A DNA stretch of 64,000 nucleotides from Symbiodinium microadriaticum (Eukaryota > Sar > Dinophyceae > Suessiales > Symbiodiniaceae). The stretch lies in assembly GCA_001939145.1 (NCBI GenBank), contig LSRX01000363.1:170539-234538 (forward strand), given 5' to 3'. Below the pieces are notes generated by a model. It searched no databases, was not told the origin of the DNA, and was given only the letters and a program-made list of their open reading frames with translations. How positions within the stretch are numbered: position 1 is the stretch's first letter; each line of letters opens with the position of its first letter. Below are positions 9,961 to 19,999 of this stretch, in pieces. The position numbers and the translations under genes were made by a program.

Positions 9961-11143
9961 GAGAAACATGAGCAATCCCATTATCTGGTGTAGGGTCTAG
10001 GGTTTGGGGTTTAAGGTATAGCTATATAGCGTATACATTGGCCCGGAAGTACCCACATAGGAACCCACTTAAGAATTTGAGGCCTATGTATTTAGTATTT
10101 ACTATACGACATAGGTACAATAACCGTCGGGAAAAAAGGTGAACTTGTAAGCTGCATGCTAAAACACAAAGAAAGCTGGACATGAAAGTTAAACACGCCA
10201 ACCCGAGGGCGATCCTTCACACCCCGAGACCCTCAGCCGTAGATACTAAACCCTGCACCCTACACCATAAGGCCTAGACCCTAATCCCACACTCGGAATT
10301 CCACACTCCAATGCCCCTAAACCCCTGTATCCCCAGCCCTTCCTCGTTGTCCGATGCTTCGTCTTTGTAGCCACAAACTAGCACGGGAAGAAGTTCCTGT
10401 TGTCGGCCGTTCTTCGACTAAACGGTTCTCGTAGGGGACGAACGGTTTGAGGCTTCAGATTTCACAGTGAAATCCTCTACTGGGACCGTCTTACAATGAA
10501 CCGTTTTGGGGGCCATTCTGTAGGCCAGGTGGCTCCTTCATTCTGTTGCTGCCAGCTAACTAACCAATTCTGTCTACTTCCAATGCAAGAGAGTTCCGGC
10601 AGCGTCGATTTTGACGCTAGAAACCATAAACCCTAAAGAGGGCTTTGGCCCCCGGAGGCCCCAACACCGCTAAGCCCTGAACCTGCCAAGCCTTCACCAA
10701 CCCCAGAATCCTAATTCTCAAAATTGGTAGTGTTCCTGAACTGCCTGTTGAGGGTTTACACAGTCTTATGGTTTTTGAGCCTATCCTATAGGAACTTTAA
10801 GCGTTTCCTTTGCAAGGGCTACGGAAGGAATGTACAAGGGGCCGATTGAATATAAGATCCTTGCAAAGAGGAGATCGTCATTCTGGATCTACGCTAGGGA
10901 TCCATTGACATCCATTGACATCCCACATGCTCCTTTGAACACTATAACCTACCAAGAATAACTTCCTTAGGCCACCTGTCGAATGCTTGAACCCTGTAAC
11001 CTGAACCCTAAACCCCAGATTTCTGCCAGGCGACTCATTCCAAAAACCCGGGGAAGACCAAACTCGAAAGCCTCTGGGTTTGGGGTTCAGGGTGAGGCAA
11101 CTCGGAACAGTGTTGCCTTATAGCCAAGAAATTCAATAAATAC
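9961..11143. other. Intergenic, no assigned gene
   Basis: TTTAGGG-like motifs occur at 9,990-10,015 and CCCTAAA-like motifs at 10,244-10,330 and 10,990-11,015. An exact copy of CATCCATTGA follows itself near 10,901-10,921. Nothing coding is recognised. Confidence 0.4.
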
Positions 11144-11312
11144 GGTTGATGATATGACTCCTGCATTACCCATATAATAAGGAGCATACCATAATTCGCA
11201 TCGTTTCGGGTCCATAAGGCAATGCAGGATCTGTATCATGAACAGTATTTGCACTACGTTTAGGGTCCATAAGGTAATGCAGGATCTGTATCATGAACAG
11301 TATTTGCACTAC
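11144..11312. mobile_element. Family J element with tandemly duplicated right end
   Basis: It starts GGTTGATGATATGACTCCTG and its inverse-like right arm CAGGATCTGTATCATGAAC is present twice, because 11,203-11,257 is repeated at 11,258-11,312 (55 bp each, differing at about two positions). Other J copies are at 24,148 and 39,413. Confidence 0.7.
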
Positions 11313-11334
11313 GCAAACCAGAGCCTAAGCCCTC

Positions 11335-11430
11335 GACCCTAACCCACCAAACGGTCAACCGTTACCCTAAACCCTAAACCCTACCCTAAACCCTAAACCC
11401 TAAATCCCTAAACCCTAAACCCTTCGAACT
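11335..11430 (-). repeat. CCCTAAA tract
   Basis: Near-regular CCCTAAACCCTAAA units. Confidence 0.85.
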
Positions 11431-11848
11431 CTCCGACATCCCGCAGCTTTCCTGTGCCCTCTGTGCGAGGTCTTCCAGCTCTCGGTTCACCTGCGGCAGA
11501 TGCAGCGCGGAGAGGCTTTGGGGGCTTTGTTGGGCTGAGGATTCGGGGGTTTTGGGTTTAGGGCCCAAAGGGTCCCTTGCTGTGGTGGGAAACTTTGAAA
11601 AATCATAATAAGAATTCCTTATATAGCAACCCTACATTCTACTATATTGGTACTTTGGACACTTTGGGGGGGGGGGTTAGGGTTTAGGCCGGTTTCATGA
11701 AAGGGGTGAGGATGCTGTGGGCCTCTAACTACGAGTAAACAGTTCGGCTCGCAGTGTATGGGATGGTATACTATGGGGGTTTAACAAAACACAAGCCGAG
11801 CAAAGAAGAACAATCAACAAAAGGACAAATGCATGCATGTTTATGGGC
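11431..11848. other. Intergenic, no assigned gene
   Basis: A 60-codon minus frame (11,386-11,568) runs out of the CCCTAAA tract and is not supported. A G-run lies at 11,664-11,674. Confidence 0.35.
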
Positions 11849-11958
11849 ATATGGGGGTTTCCGAAATTAGGGGACCCTAATATAGTACCCCAAATTGTAG
11901 GATCCTTGCCATAAGGACCCCAAAATAAGGTACCCCGTACTTTCGGAAACTCCCATAT
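11849..11958. mobile_element. Family M palindromic MITE
   Basis: ATATGGGGGTTTCCGAAA at the left and TTTCGGAAACTCCCATAT at the right are inverted arms (one mismatch). The interior holds paired GGTACCCC-like segments. Confidence 0.75.
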
Positions 11959-12026
11959 TGAGCTCAAAGCATCCTAAAAGCCCCCTGCCGTCCGCCAGAC
12001 ACCAAAACACGAGTCCCTTGGAGCCG

Positions 12027-12131
12027 TACTTGGAGGTTCATGGGTAGTTATAAATGGGGTTATAAGTAGGGCAACTATACATATCAGGGGACTTATAACC
12101 CCACTTATAACTACCAATGAACCTCCAAGTA
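12027..12131. mobile_element. Family D palindromic MITE, copy 3
   Basis: Both termini (TACTTGGAGGTTCATGG / CAATGAACCTCCAAGTA) are nearly intact. The loop is GTAGGGCAACTATACATATC. Confidence 0.9.
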
Positions 12132-12282
12132 GTGGAGCTGGGGCCTTGCAGCAATGCTCTGAGTACCGTACCAGGGTTAGGCTTTAGGGTTTAGGGGTGA
12201 TCATCGTAGCATTTTATCCGGACCATACGCTGGAACGACACCCGATTCTTCCAAAACCCGATTGCCGTTATGAGCTGCTATG

Positions 12283-12393
12283 ACCCTAAGGGTCCAAGTG
12301 CCCAAATAATAGGGTTTCAGGGTCCAAAAACCATTCAGAGTATGGATTTTGGGAACTAGAACCTTACTATTTGGGTACTCGGACCCTCTGGGT
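12283..12393. mobile_element. Family H palindromic MITE, copy 3
   Basis: ACCCTAAGGGTCCAAGTGCC followed by CAAATAATAGGG is mirrored by CTATTTGGGTACTCGGACCC at the right. Confidence 0.75.
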
Positions 12394-12454
12394 GATAATG
12401 AAGGCCCGACTTGTAACATTGCTAGGGTCCGTGCTGGGATCCCTTTTCGAGTCA

Positions 12455-12660
12455 GGGCTTAGGGTTTAGGGTTTGAGGGTTTAGGGTTTAGGGTTTTAAG
12501 GGTTTAGGGGTTTGGGGGGTTTCGAGTTTAGGGGCTTAGGGTTTAGGGTTTGAGGGTTTAGGGTTTAGGGTTTTAAGGGTTTAGGGGTTTGGGGGGTTTC
12601 GAGTTTAGGGGCTTAGGGTTTAGGGTTTAGGGGTTTAGGGGTTTAGGGTTTAGGGCCCGT
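12455..12660 (+). repeat. TTTAGGG tract with 77-bp repeated unit
   Basis: The block beginning GTTTGAGGG at 12,471 recurs at 12,548, an offset of 77 bp or 11 heptamers. It includes the distinctive GGGGGGTTTCGAGTTTAGG. Confidence 0.85.
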
Positions 12661-12846
12661 GTGCTGGCTGGTGCTTGGTATCTAGGTACTTTCGATGCGC
12701 GTGATAGTCTCAGGCCAATGTCAAAACCGTAAACGTGAATCCTGATCCGTGCCCCCCACAGACATGACGAAGGAACGACTAACCATTGTGCTTCCCCCGA
12801 AACCCTCAACCTTTAGGGGTTGAGGCTCAGTGATTGCATAAGGCTC

Positions 12847-12900
12847 TACCTATCGGCCCCTAAGTAGTCCTTCTTTATGGTGCATATTTAGATTCTAAAT
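12847..12900 (-). mobile_element. Family A MITE, left half
   Basis: TACCTATCGGCCCCTAAGTAG and a reversed core are present. The right arm is absent. Confidence 0.65.
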
Positions 12901-13002
12901 GGTTGGCGCTGAACTCCCGGTTCAGCGCACGTTGGCAAACACCTAGAAAGGTCTTGAAGCGCTCGCTAGTTTGCTTGCTTGCTTGCTTGCCGGCTTTCTT
13001 GC

Positions 13003-13050
13003 TAAACCCTACGCCCTAAACCCTAAGCCCTAAGCCCTAAACCCTAAACC
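13003..13050 (-). repeat. CCCTAAA tract
   Basis: A short tract of CCCTAAACCCTAAGCCC units, just after a TTGC tetranucleotide run (12,968-12,989). Confidence 0.85.
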
Positions 13051-13191
13051 CCTGTGCCTGGTCCGATTCAGCATCCCATTGGAGCTCACGGTCCCGAGCC
13101 GGTGGAGCACTTCGCGAGCGGAAAATGCTCGGAGCCGGCGATTCCTGCGTCTAAGGGTTTAGGGTGTTCTTCGGGCTTAGTATGCAGGATT

Positions 13192-13280
13192 TACCCATAG
13201 GCGAGTTCCTTTTTGGGATTACCTGAAAGGATTCTAAACATAAACCATAAAAAAAGGAACTACTTAGGGGCCTATGGGTA
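13192..13280 (+). mobile_element. Family A MITE with shortened left arm
   Basis: The left arm reads TACCCATAGGCGAGTTCC, having lost the CCCCTAAGT block; the right arm is complete. Confidence 0.85.
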
Positions 13281-13506
13281 GGGTGTGGGGCAGTCTTAAG
13301 GGCGTCACCGGTAACCGGAAGGGCCCAGAGGACCCAATAACAAGGTACCGAACATGAATTTACACTTTCGGCAGGGTTTCACAAGGGGTTGTTCTTGTTT
13401 TTGCCATCAGGGCATAGCAACTGGGGAGTTGAACTTCGGGTAGTACTAGCTATGCCAGCTTTGCATGCTAGCATTTGGGAGAGTAGATGACTAAATGTTG
13501 TACTGA

Positions 13507-13594
13507 CCCATGGGCCCCTAAGTAGTTCCTTTTTGGGCTTACCTTATAGGATTCTAAACATAAACCATAAAAAGGAACTACCTAGGAGCCTATG
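13507..13594 (+). mobile_element. Family A palindromic MITE
   Basis: Forward core. Both outer ends are slightly mutated (CCCATGGGCCCCTAAG / GGAGCCTATG). Confidence 0.85.
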
Positions 13595-13940
13595 CAGACT
13601 ACCTTCAAAGCCAAATGCATTGGGGCATGAGTGCACAGAGTCGTGAAATTACATATCCCCCAACCCTTAAAAAAAGCACGAACTAGTAAGTAAGTGCGTG
13701 GGTATGCTTATGGCCCCTATATTGCCCGACGGCGGTTTAGGTTCCCGCAAGCCCCCAGAAAAAACAAAAAAAAAAACCTAAACCCCAAACCCCGAACCCC
13801 AAACCCCGACCCCCAAACCCCGAAACCCAAACCCTGAACCCGGAACACCCAAGCCGAAACCTAGCCGTCCTCCTCGTCGTCAACATCGATGAAGGATCGA
13901 CGGTAAACGACCTTCCTCAGCTTCTTTGCTGCATGTTAGG
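13595..13940. other. Intergenic with AACCCC-rich stretch
   Basis: CCCCAAACCCCGAACCCC-type sequence at 13,780-13,860 is a degenerate CCCTAAA relative. No gene is seen. Confidence 0.4.
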
Positions 13941-14048
13941 ATATAGGTAGCTCTCTAAATCAGGTCTGTGTTTAGAACCCCGAAACAGCACGGCACCCTT
14001 GTAAAATGGACCCTATTAGGGACCCTAATTTGGAGAACCACCCATATG
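13941..14048. mobile_element. Family I palindromic MITE, copy 1
   Basis: GGTAGCTCTCTAAATCAGG is mirrored by CCTAATTTGGAGAACCACCC. It shares the GCACGGCACCC interior with copy 2 at 24.26 kb. Confidence 0.7.

Positions 14049-14079
<31 letters not shown>
14046..14079. repeat. TA dinucleotide run
   Basis: An alternating TA run directly follows the family I element. Confidence 0.85.
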
Positions 14080-14175
14080 GGGGTGGCTAGGGCTCTACAT
14101 GCAGCATTCTCTTGGGTGCAGGGCTCTTCAGGCTTTGAGAGCTTGGCTAATAGCTAGTCTTTCAAGTGCCTGAAC

Positions 14176-14294
14176 TACTCGGCGGTTCACGGGTATTTAT
14201 AAAAAGGATTATATAAGTCCCCTGATATATAATATATAATATGGGTTACCACACCACTATAGCTGCCTTGCTTATAATCATGAACCTCCAAGTA
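14176..14294. mobile_element. Family D palindromic MITE, copy 4, diverged
   Basis: The left arm TACTCGGCGGTTCACGGG is decayed and the right arm CATGAACCTCCAAGTA intact. The loop has expanded ATAT repeats. Confidence 0.7.
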
Positions 14295-14830
14295 TTCACT
14301 AATTCCTGAATAGACGTCTAAATACTGCTTGCACGACAGAGTGTTGGGCGCCTTGTGTTGGGAAAGGGTCCAAGTCTGGGTCGAGGATTTAGGGTGCAAG
14401 GCAACGTAGCATTTCTACGAGTAGGTTCTTCGGGCTTATAAGAGGAAACAGCCTCACGTAGACACGGTACCTCGCAAAAGAACAGGGTCGGAAGTTAGAT
14501 GATAGAAACCCAATCCAAGCTGATGTTGACGTCCTGAGCAACTAGACGTCTGTCTCTAAGGCCCTTAGACTACCAGGATTCCTCCCTAAACCCTAAACCC
14601 TAAATCCTGCTCCTATTCCATCTATTAAGAAAGCAGGATCGACTAATCAGGGAGCGAAATTCACACCATGAGCCGCATAAGCCTTCTGAACCTCTGCAAG
14701 ATTTCCTAAGCCGTTGCAAAACCTTCGAAAACCCTTAGAGGACCAATTGAAATCCTATAAAGACCCCACAAAAGCGCACAAAACCTCTACAAGGCCTTTA
14801 CACAACCCTTTTCGAACCCCATCTAACTAT
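14295..14830. other. Intergenic, no assigned gene
   Basis: One CCCTAAACCCTAAA motif at 14,584-14,603. Otherwise unremarkable. Confidence 0.35.
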
Positions 14831-14861
14831 CTTAATTAAGGGGCTTTGGAGTCTCTGGGTA
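14831..14861 (+). mobile_element. Family B fragment, right end
   Basis: CTTAATTAAGG..TTTGGAGTCTCTGGGTA matches the right end of the family B element at 33-148. Confidence 0.6.
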
Positions 14862-15828
14862 TCCTATCTCCTACCTGGACCCTACCAGGTTCATATAAGT
14901 CAGGTATTATGCACCGAGTAAGCTTTGCAGGGCCCAGCTTTATCCTGGAGCCTTACAGCCGTAAAGCCGTAAAGTCAAACTCCACACGTGATGATGTGAT
15001 GCCAGGGAACATCATTTCACTCTAAAGCCAGAGAAGATATGCTCGAAGGAGCAGGCTAACATCTCACCGAGCTAGCGCAGATCTGCTTGAGCCAACAAAA
15101 GGTCAGCATTTAGTCTTAAGCGCGTTTCTCACCAGCATAACTAACAACTTTATTTATATAGTCCCTTGGAGTTGGAGTTTACTATTAAAGATATAAAACG
15201 ATTCCCAGAAGCACTACGGTACATCCCTGAAGCCTAAACCCTTCTTCGAGCTTCTCCGATACTCCTAAAAGCATTCGGGCTCCTACGCGGGCTCCTGGCT
15301 CGCTCGTGCTCATGTAGAGGCATGCATAATCTACGGGCGATCGGGATTTAGGCATTTCGGAGTGTAGGACTTCAGGGATAAGAGGCCTTCGTGCTGAGGA
15401 TTTTTGGGTGTGCTAGAAACTTTAGAACGCCTGCATAAAGTCAGTGCGAGCATGGTAAAGTCAACAGCTGCCACCACAGGCCCTGATGTAATCCCTAGTT
15501 CGTTAGTTTACACCTTACACGCCCAAGCCCTGAACCTGAAACCCTAAACCCTGAAGCTTAAACCCTAAACCCTGAACCCTAAACGTTAAACCCGGAACCC
15601 TAAACCCTAAGCCCTAAACCCTCAGCCCTGACCTCTTCACCCTGACTCACTTACCGCCAGAAGCCCTCATTCCCGGAAGCGGGAACCTACACCTGCCTGA
15701 AGTCTGAACTACAGTACCAGACCTGTGAGCAAACCCCGGAACCCTGGCTTCAACTAGCTATAACCTACTTTAGTGCCGCGATAGATTGCATGAGAAGATT
15801 GATAGGAACCTTAAAAACAGAGGTAGAT
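14862..15828. other. Intergenic with CCCTAAA tract
   Basis: A CCCTAAA-type tract lies at about 15,537-15,640. The rest has no supported feature. Confidence 0.45.
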
Positions 15829-15936
15829 TACCCATAGGCCCCAAAGTGGTTCCCTCTTGCTCTTGGGATTACCTTAAAGTATTAAAGGATTCTAAATATT
15901 AACCATAAAAAGCAATTACTTAGGGGCCTGTGGGTA
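15829..15936 (+). mobile_element. Family A MITE, long variant
   Basis: At 108 bp it is longer than its relatives because the core has duplicated CTCTTG and AAAGTATT segments. Both ends are present. Confidence 0.85.
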
Positions 15937-16239
15937 TGGTAGCCTAAGGTGCGCTCGGAAGGTTGCTCTCTCATGGTTTTCTATAAGGTCCTTCAAGGGA
16001 CTCTCTGTCGGCGCTCCAAACAGCACGTAACCAACCGTTGGACCCTTGGCACGTAACCAACCGTTAGGACCCTTGGGGTTTAGGGCTTAGGGTTTGTAAA
16101 CCCTTTGGGTTTAGGGTTTAAATTTAGGGTTTAAGGTTCCTTTAAAACTGGAGCCCGGTGAGGTAGGGATATCCTCATATTTATGCTGATGTCCTTTTTG
16201 GGGGCCCTAATGTGTGACAGGTGCGCAATTCCGGACCCC
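15937..16239. other. Intergenic with duplicated 20-bp motif
   Basis: GCACGTAACCAACCGTT is followed by (A/T)GGACCCTTGG twice (16,021 and 16,050), then a TTTAGGG-like tract at 16,077-16,135. Confidence 0.5.
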
Positions 16240-16455
16240 TCAATCACTGCGCTTGAAATTTATGAAGATCCGTAATCTCAGGTGGTGCAGTATTTTGATT
16301 GGTTGCTCACAAAACTCGAATACAACTCCAGAAAACAAAGGACACATCTCGAACACCATCCCTGCAAAACCTATGGCTAGTGCCAAAAGTAACAAACTTG
16401 ACAACTTCAGCTTCAACCACTGGTGATAAAGTCTATGGAGTTTCAGGAATAATCT
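16240..16455 (-). CDS. Candidate terminal exon with membrane segment
   Basis: An open minus frame of 71 codons runs from just after a TAG at 16,456-16,458 to a TGA at 16,240-16,242. It contains LSSLLLLALAIGFAGMVFEM, a plausible membrane helix, followed by a Cys- and Phe-containing stretch and a basic end (LRLRIFINFKRSD). The upstream TAG follows CTC, so CTCTAG could be a 3' splice site. There is no start codon before the hydrophobic run, so it would have to be an internal or last exon. The stretch lies in unusually repeat-free DNA. The family is not recognised and chance is possible. Confidence 0.25.
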   Translation of the reverse strand, partial: RLFLKLHRLYHQWLKLKLSSLLLLALAIGFAGMVFEMCPLFSGVVFEFCEQPIKILHHLRLRIFINFKRSD

Positions 16456-16704
16456 CTAGAGCGTCCACGTGTTCGTGAACTACGCGTGTTGCCCTCAAAA
16501 ACCTACCTGCTGGAGGAAATCTACTTCAATGAAAAGAAGTGACACCAAACCCTAAACCCTCACAGCCCGTATAGCAAACTTTCCAAACACGACTCAACCC
16601 TACCCCTCAGCTAAACGCGAAACCCCACCTGAAACTACCAAACTCCTAGAAGTGTTGTAGGACCCCTACAAGTTCGATAATATTAGGGTCTTTCATAAGA
16701 ACCT

Positions 16705-16767
16705 CGCAAAAAAAGGTAGGTTATGGTAGTCCAAACTCTACCTCAAACCCAAATAACCTACCTTTGT
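16705..16767. repeat. Small foldback, family K candidate
   Basis: AAAAAGGTAGGTTAT near 16,710 is the near-inverse of ATAACCTACCTTT near 16,753. A similar AACCTAGC..GCAGGTTA pair is at 20.64 kb. Confidence 0.5.
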
Positions 16768-16779
16768 AAGGCCCAAAAA

Positions 16780-17165
16780 CTTAAACCCCGAAGCTTGAAC
16801 CCTACAAACTCATCCCTAAACCCTGAACCCCGAAGCTTGAACCCTACATTCATCCCTAAACCCTAAACCCCAAACCCCTAAACCCTAAACCCTAAAGCCT
16901 AAAGCCTAAGCCCTGAACCGGGAGGAGCCCAGTGGATGATAGGGTCAGTGCCAGGTCGCCCTCGCGAAGATCCTACGCCCAGAGAGCTAAGGGTTCAGGG
17001 GTTTTGGGGGTTTAGGGTTTGGGGGGTTTAGGGGTTTTGCGGGGTTTAGGGTTTGGGGGGTTTAGGGGTTTTGCGGGGTTTGGGGGGTTTAGGGTTTGGG
17101 GGGTTTTAGGGTTTAGGGGTTTAGGGTTTAGGGGTTATAGGGGTTCAGGGTTTAGGGAAGACTCC
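16780..17165. repeat. Opposed CCCTAAA and TTTAGGG tracts
   Basis: CCCTAAA-oriented DNA (16,780-16,920, including a repeated CCCGAAGCTTGAACCCTACA block) is followed after 60 bp by a G-rich TTTAGGG-oriented tract (16,983-17,160). The 87-codon plus frame at 17,019-17,282, rich in GFRGLGFR, is a translation of this tract. Confidence 0.85.
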
Positions 17166-17567
17166 GGATTTCCAAGGGCTTTGGTCTTCACGCACATCTT
17201 TGTCATTGAGTGTTACTGGGGGTTTTTGGGGGCCGTATCCCATCTGTCGATCGGCCTTCGGAGTCTAGTTGATGGGATTTAGTTATTTGGGAGTTTAGGA
17301 GCTTACTGTGTGGATTCAAGAATTCATTCGGAGCCTTTGAATACGTAGTTAGCTTTTGAGACGGCCTCCATGTTCCTCAGTAGTAGGTAGTCAGGCGCAA
17401 CAAGAATAGTAGTGGAGTCTGGGTGTGGCTTCTAAACCCTAAACTTATATTAGTTGTTTAAGAGTGCAGGCTTAGCTGTGTGGTCTACTAAAGGTTTAGA
17501 AGTTAGAGCCATTGTACGGGACCCCGTGCCTCAACACGGACTCTGAGAAAGGCCACAGCTAAGAGTG
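17166..17567. other. Intergenic, no assigned feature
   Basis: No long frame or repeat that I can support. Confidence 0.35.
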
Positions 17568-17668
17568 TAGGGGCCTTATGATAATTAGAATAGGGTTTTG
17601 GGGTATATTAGACTACACTTATGGTAGGGAGCCACCAAAATAGTATAGGTAATCATTAAGGCCCCTTT
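17568..17668. mobile_element. Family C palindromic MITE, copy 2
   Basis: TAGGGGCCTTATGATAATTA at the left is mirrored by TAATCATTAAGGCCCCTT at the right; the middle holds CAAAATAGTATAGG. Confidence 0.8.
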
Positions 17669-18231
17669 TGGTAGACTGTCAGAAACCGACGCAAAAAAAT
17701 GGGACCCTGACGGTGAAGATGCAGCCAATACGCCCCATTCGCCCCCAGAGGGGGCCGACCAAAACCTATCCCAAAGCCTAAATCATTACCAGTACTATTT
17801 TGGGGGTTCCTTATATCATAAGTATATTATTATAATACCCCAAACCCCTGAAGATCCCTTAAAGTCCTAAATCCTAAACCCTGTAAGTGCTGAACTTTGA
17901 CAATCTTAATGCCTAAGCTAAACCCTAAACATCCCGAAACCCTATAAGCCCTTATCTTCAGCCATCTGAATGCCTCAATTAAACCCTTCAAACATCCCTA
18001 AACCTAACCCCCCCCCAAAGTAGGTAGAATCATGGCCCCAAACACCTCTAAAAGGCCATCATTCTACATACTTTTGGGCTTCAGGTATAAACCCTAAACC
18101 CTAAACCCTAAACCCTCCTTAAAGCTTAAGCCCGAGGCTCCTCGAGTGGCACGCGGTTCTCTGCGATAGCAGCTTCGGCCTCGCTTCCACCGCGGCGATT
18201 CGAGTTTTGGGGTTCAGATATGCTTTGGGGT
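17669..18231. other. Intergenic with possible second family C-like arm
   Basis: ATCATTACCAGTACTATTTTGGGGGTTCC (in pieces, 17,784-17,812) resembles a family C interior in reverse. A possible foldback pairs CAAAGTAGGTAGAATCATGG near 18,015 with ATTCTACATACTTTTGG near 18,060. CCCTAAA units lie at 18,085-18,118. Confidence 0.45.
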
Positions 18232-18342
18232 TACCTCTAGACTCCATTGCAATTCTTTTTTGGGGCTGCCTTCTGGCATCCTAACTATAAAGTTGGTTAG
18301 ACCAGTAACCAAAGAACGGAACTACGATGGAGACTACAGGTA
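18232..18342 (+). mobile_element. Family F palindromic MITE, copy 2
   Basis: TACCTCTAGACTCCATTGC at the left and GATGGAGACTACAGGTA at the right. The internal AAAGTTGGTTAGACC matches copy 1. Confidence 0.8.
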
Positions 18343-18880
18343 GTTTAGGCTTTGGAATTGAAGTTTGAGGTTGGGTTCAGGTTTCGGGTTCATGGTTTGG
18401 GGGTTTTAGTTTAGGTTTAGGGTTTGAGGTTGGGGGCTTAGGTTCAGGGTTTAGGGTTGGGGGCTTAGGGTTCAGGGTTCTACTCTTGGGATCGAAGGAG
18501 CACCTATGTTCCGTCGGCTAGCACCTGCGCCAACCTTCGATTCGCGCTTGCGCCTCTACATCTCCCGTCTGTGTCTGTGGCCTTGCCCTAAACCCTAACC
18601 CTAAAAGGCCCTAAACCCTAAACCCTGAACCCTGACCCCAAAAGGCCCTAATTCCTACACCCCAAACCTTAAACCCTAAAGCTTAAACCCTGACCCTAGA
18701 AGGCCCTAGACCTTAAACCCGAAACCCTAAACCCTGATCGCTGAAGCCTGAAGGGTCTAGGGTGTATCGTTTTCAGGTGTAAGGTTCCGGGTTTAGGGTT
18801 TAAGAGGTCACAGGGTTTGTGATTTAAGGTTTAGGGTTTAGGTTGGTTGGTTGTAAGTCCAGATGGACAGCTTGTTTAAG
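18343..18880. repeat. Mixed TTTAGGG and CCCTAAA tracts
   Basis: TTTAGGG-oriented DNA at 18,360-18,480, CCCTAAA-oriented at 18,588-18,740, then TTTAGGG again at 18,790-18,845. A GC-rich spacer lies at 18,490-18,580. Confidence 0.75.
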
Positions 18881-19493
18881 GTTTTGGATTTAGGGGTCTA
18901 GCCTAGTCCAATAACGGGACAGTGGGCAGTTAGTTGGAATGTTGGATCGGAACAAAGTGGAACGTTGGACTCGGAGAGGTTGCAATCCTGGGTTGGAACG
19001 GCAGGAGGATCAAATACGGTGTTGTTTGCACATGTTTAATTGTTGAAATTTCAGAACCGACGACAAATCGTGGAATGTTCGATCGTCAGGTTCGTAAGAT
19101 GAACAACCCTAAACCCTAAACCCCTAACCACTAGAATACTGGCGTGTCCTCCGAAAGCTACCCTTCGAGTATCCCGTAAAGAACCCCTGAAAACGATGGC
19201 TACCAATCGGGCCTCCACTCTTCAGCTCAAGTTTCGCCGTAAGCCCTAAACTTCAAAAAATACATAACTTCCTAAGGCCAACCCCTCCAGGACCCGCCAA
19301 CCACCCTTTACTAGAGCTCTTATGGTCCTCGACCGGGTGTATTTAACCCAGAATGAAGGGTAGTAGGGGGTTCTAGGTAACCCTACCTGGCCCTCACGAA
19401 CCTACGTTTGTTTGGACTTCGTCATATACATAAGGGAACTCATAGTGAGGAGCCCCAAAACAACCGGTTACTTAGGGTTAAGGTACCCATAGG
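18881..19493. other. Intergenic, no assigned gene
   Basis: Repeated (T)TGGAACGTTGGA-like phrases occur near 18,935-19,000. A 61-codon plus frame (18,934-19,119) has no recognised domain. Confidence 0.35.
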
Positions 19494-19578
19494 CCCCTAA
19501 GTAGCTCCTTTTTGGGATTACCTTATAGGATTCTAAATATAAACCATAAAAAGGAACTACTTAGGGGGTCTATGGGTA
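19494..19578 (+). mobile_element. Family A palindromic MITE
   Basis: A forward-core copy with both ends present; one arm has GTAGCTCC for GTAGTTCC. Confidence 0.9.
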
Positions 19579-19686
19579 AGCCCCTAACCCCAGCTGAGGT
19601 CTCGCCCTGCTCGGCTTCCGGCGTTCTGCAGCGTGACGCAAAAGCGGCGCTTGTCGAGCTCCACCTCCTTGACGACCTCATGTCTC

Positions 19687-19999
19687 CCTACTTGGAGGGT
19701 CGGGGGAATTAGTAGTAAGTAGCTATTTTATAGTCGGGGGACTTAGTAGTAAGTAGCTATTTTATAGTCGGGGGACTTAGTAGTAAGTAGCTATTTTATA
19801 GTCGGGGGACTTAGTAGTAAGTAGCTATTTTATAGTCGGGGGACTTAGTAGTAAGTAGCTATTTTATAGTCGGGGGACTTAGTAGTAAGTAGCTATTTTA
19901 TAGGGGCTATAAGTATCATAACCTCAGTTAGGATCCCGAGTAAGGTGCTTATAAGTCTACTTATTGCCCATTTACTACGTCCCCCGACCCTCCAAATAG
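19687..19999. mobile_element. D-prime element with six 34-bp internal repeats
   Basis: The ends CCTACTTGGAGGGTCGGGGG and CCCCCGACCCTCCAAATAGG are near-perfect inverses. Inside, a 34-bp unit (GGGGGACTTAGTAG then TAAGTAGCTATTTTATAGTC) is repeated six times at starts 19,701, 19,735, 19,769, 19,803, 19,837 and 19,871. Each unit begins with the inner edge of the terminal arm, so expansion probably started there. Confidence 0.9.

Noticed and set aside
15086-15101. CTTGAGCCAA, a 10-base match to the inverse of the spliced leader 3' end
   Set aside because: A 10-base match is expected about once per several such windows, the next bases differ, and no gene lies beside it.
17019-17282. Plus frame rich in GFRGLGFR, and similar LNPKP-rich frames elsewhere (for example 33,288-33,620)
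   Set aside because: These are translations of degenerate TTTAGGG or CCCTAAA DNA, not proteins.
19701-19904. Six regularly repeated 34-bp units, which might suggest a CRISPR array
   Set aside because: The units are contiguous with no variable spacers and lie inside a MITE in a eukaryotic genome.
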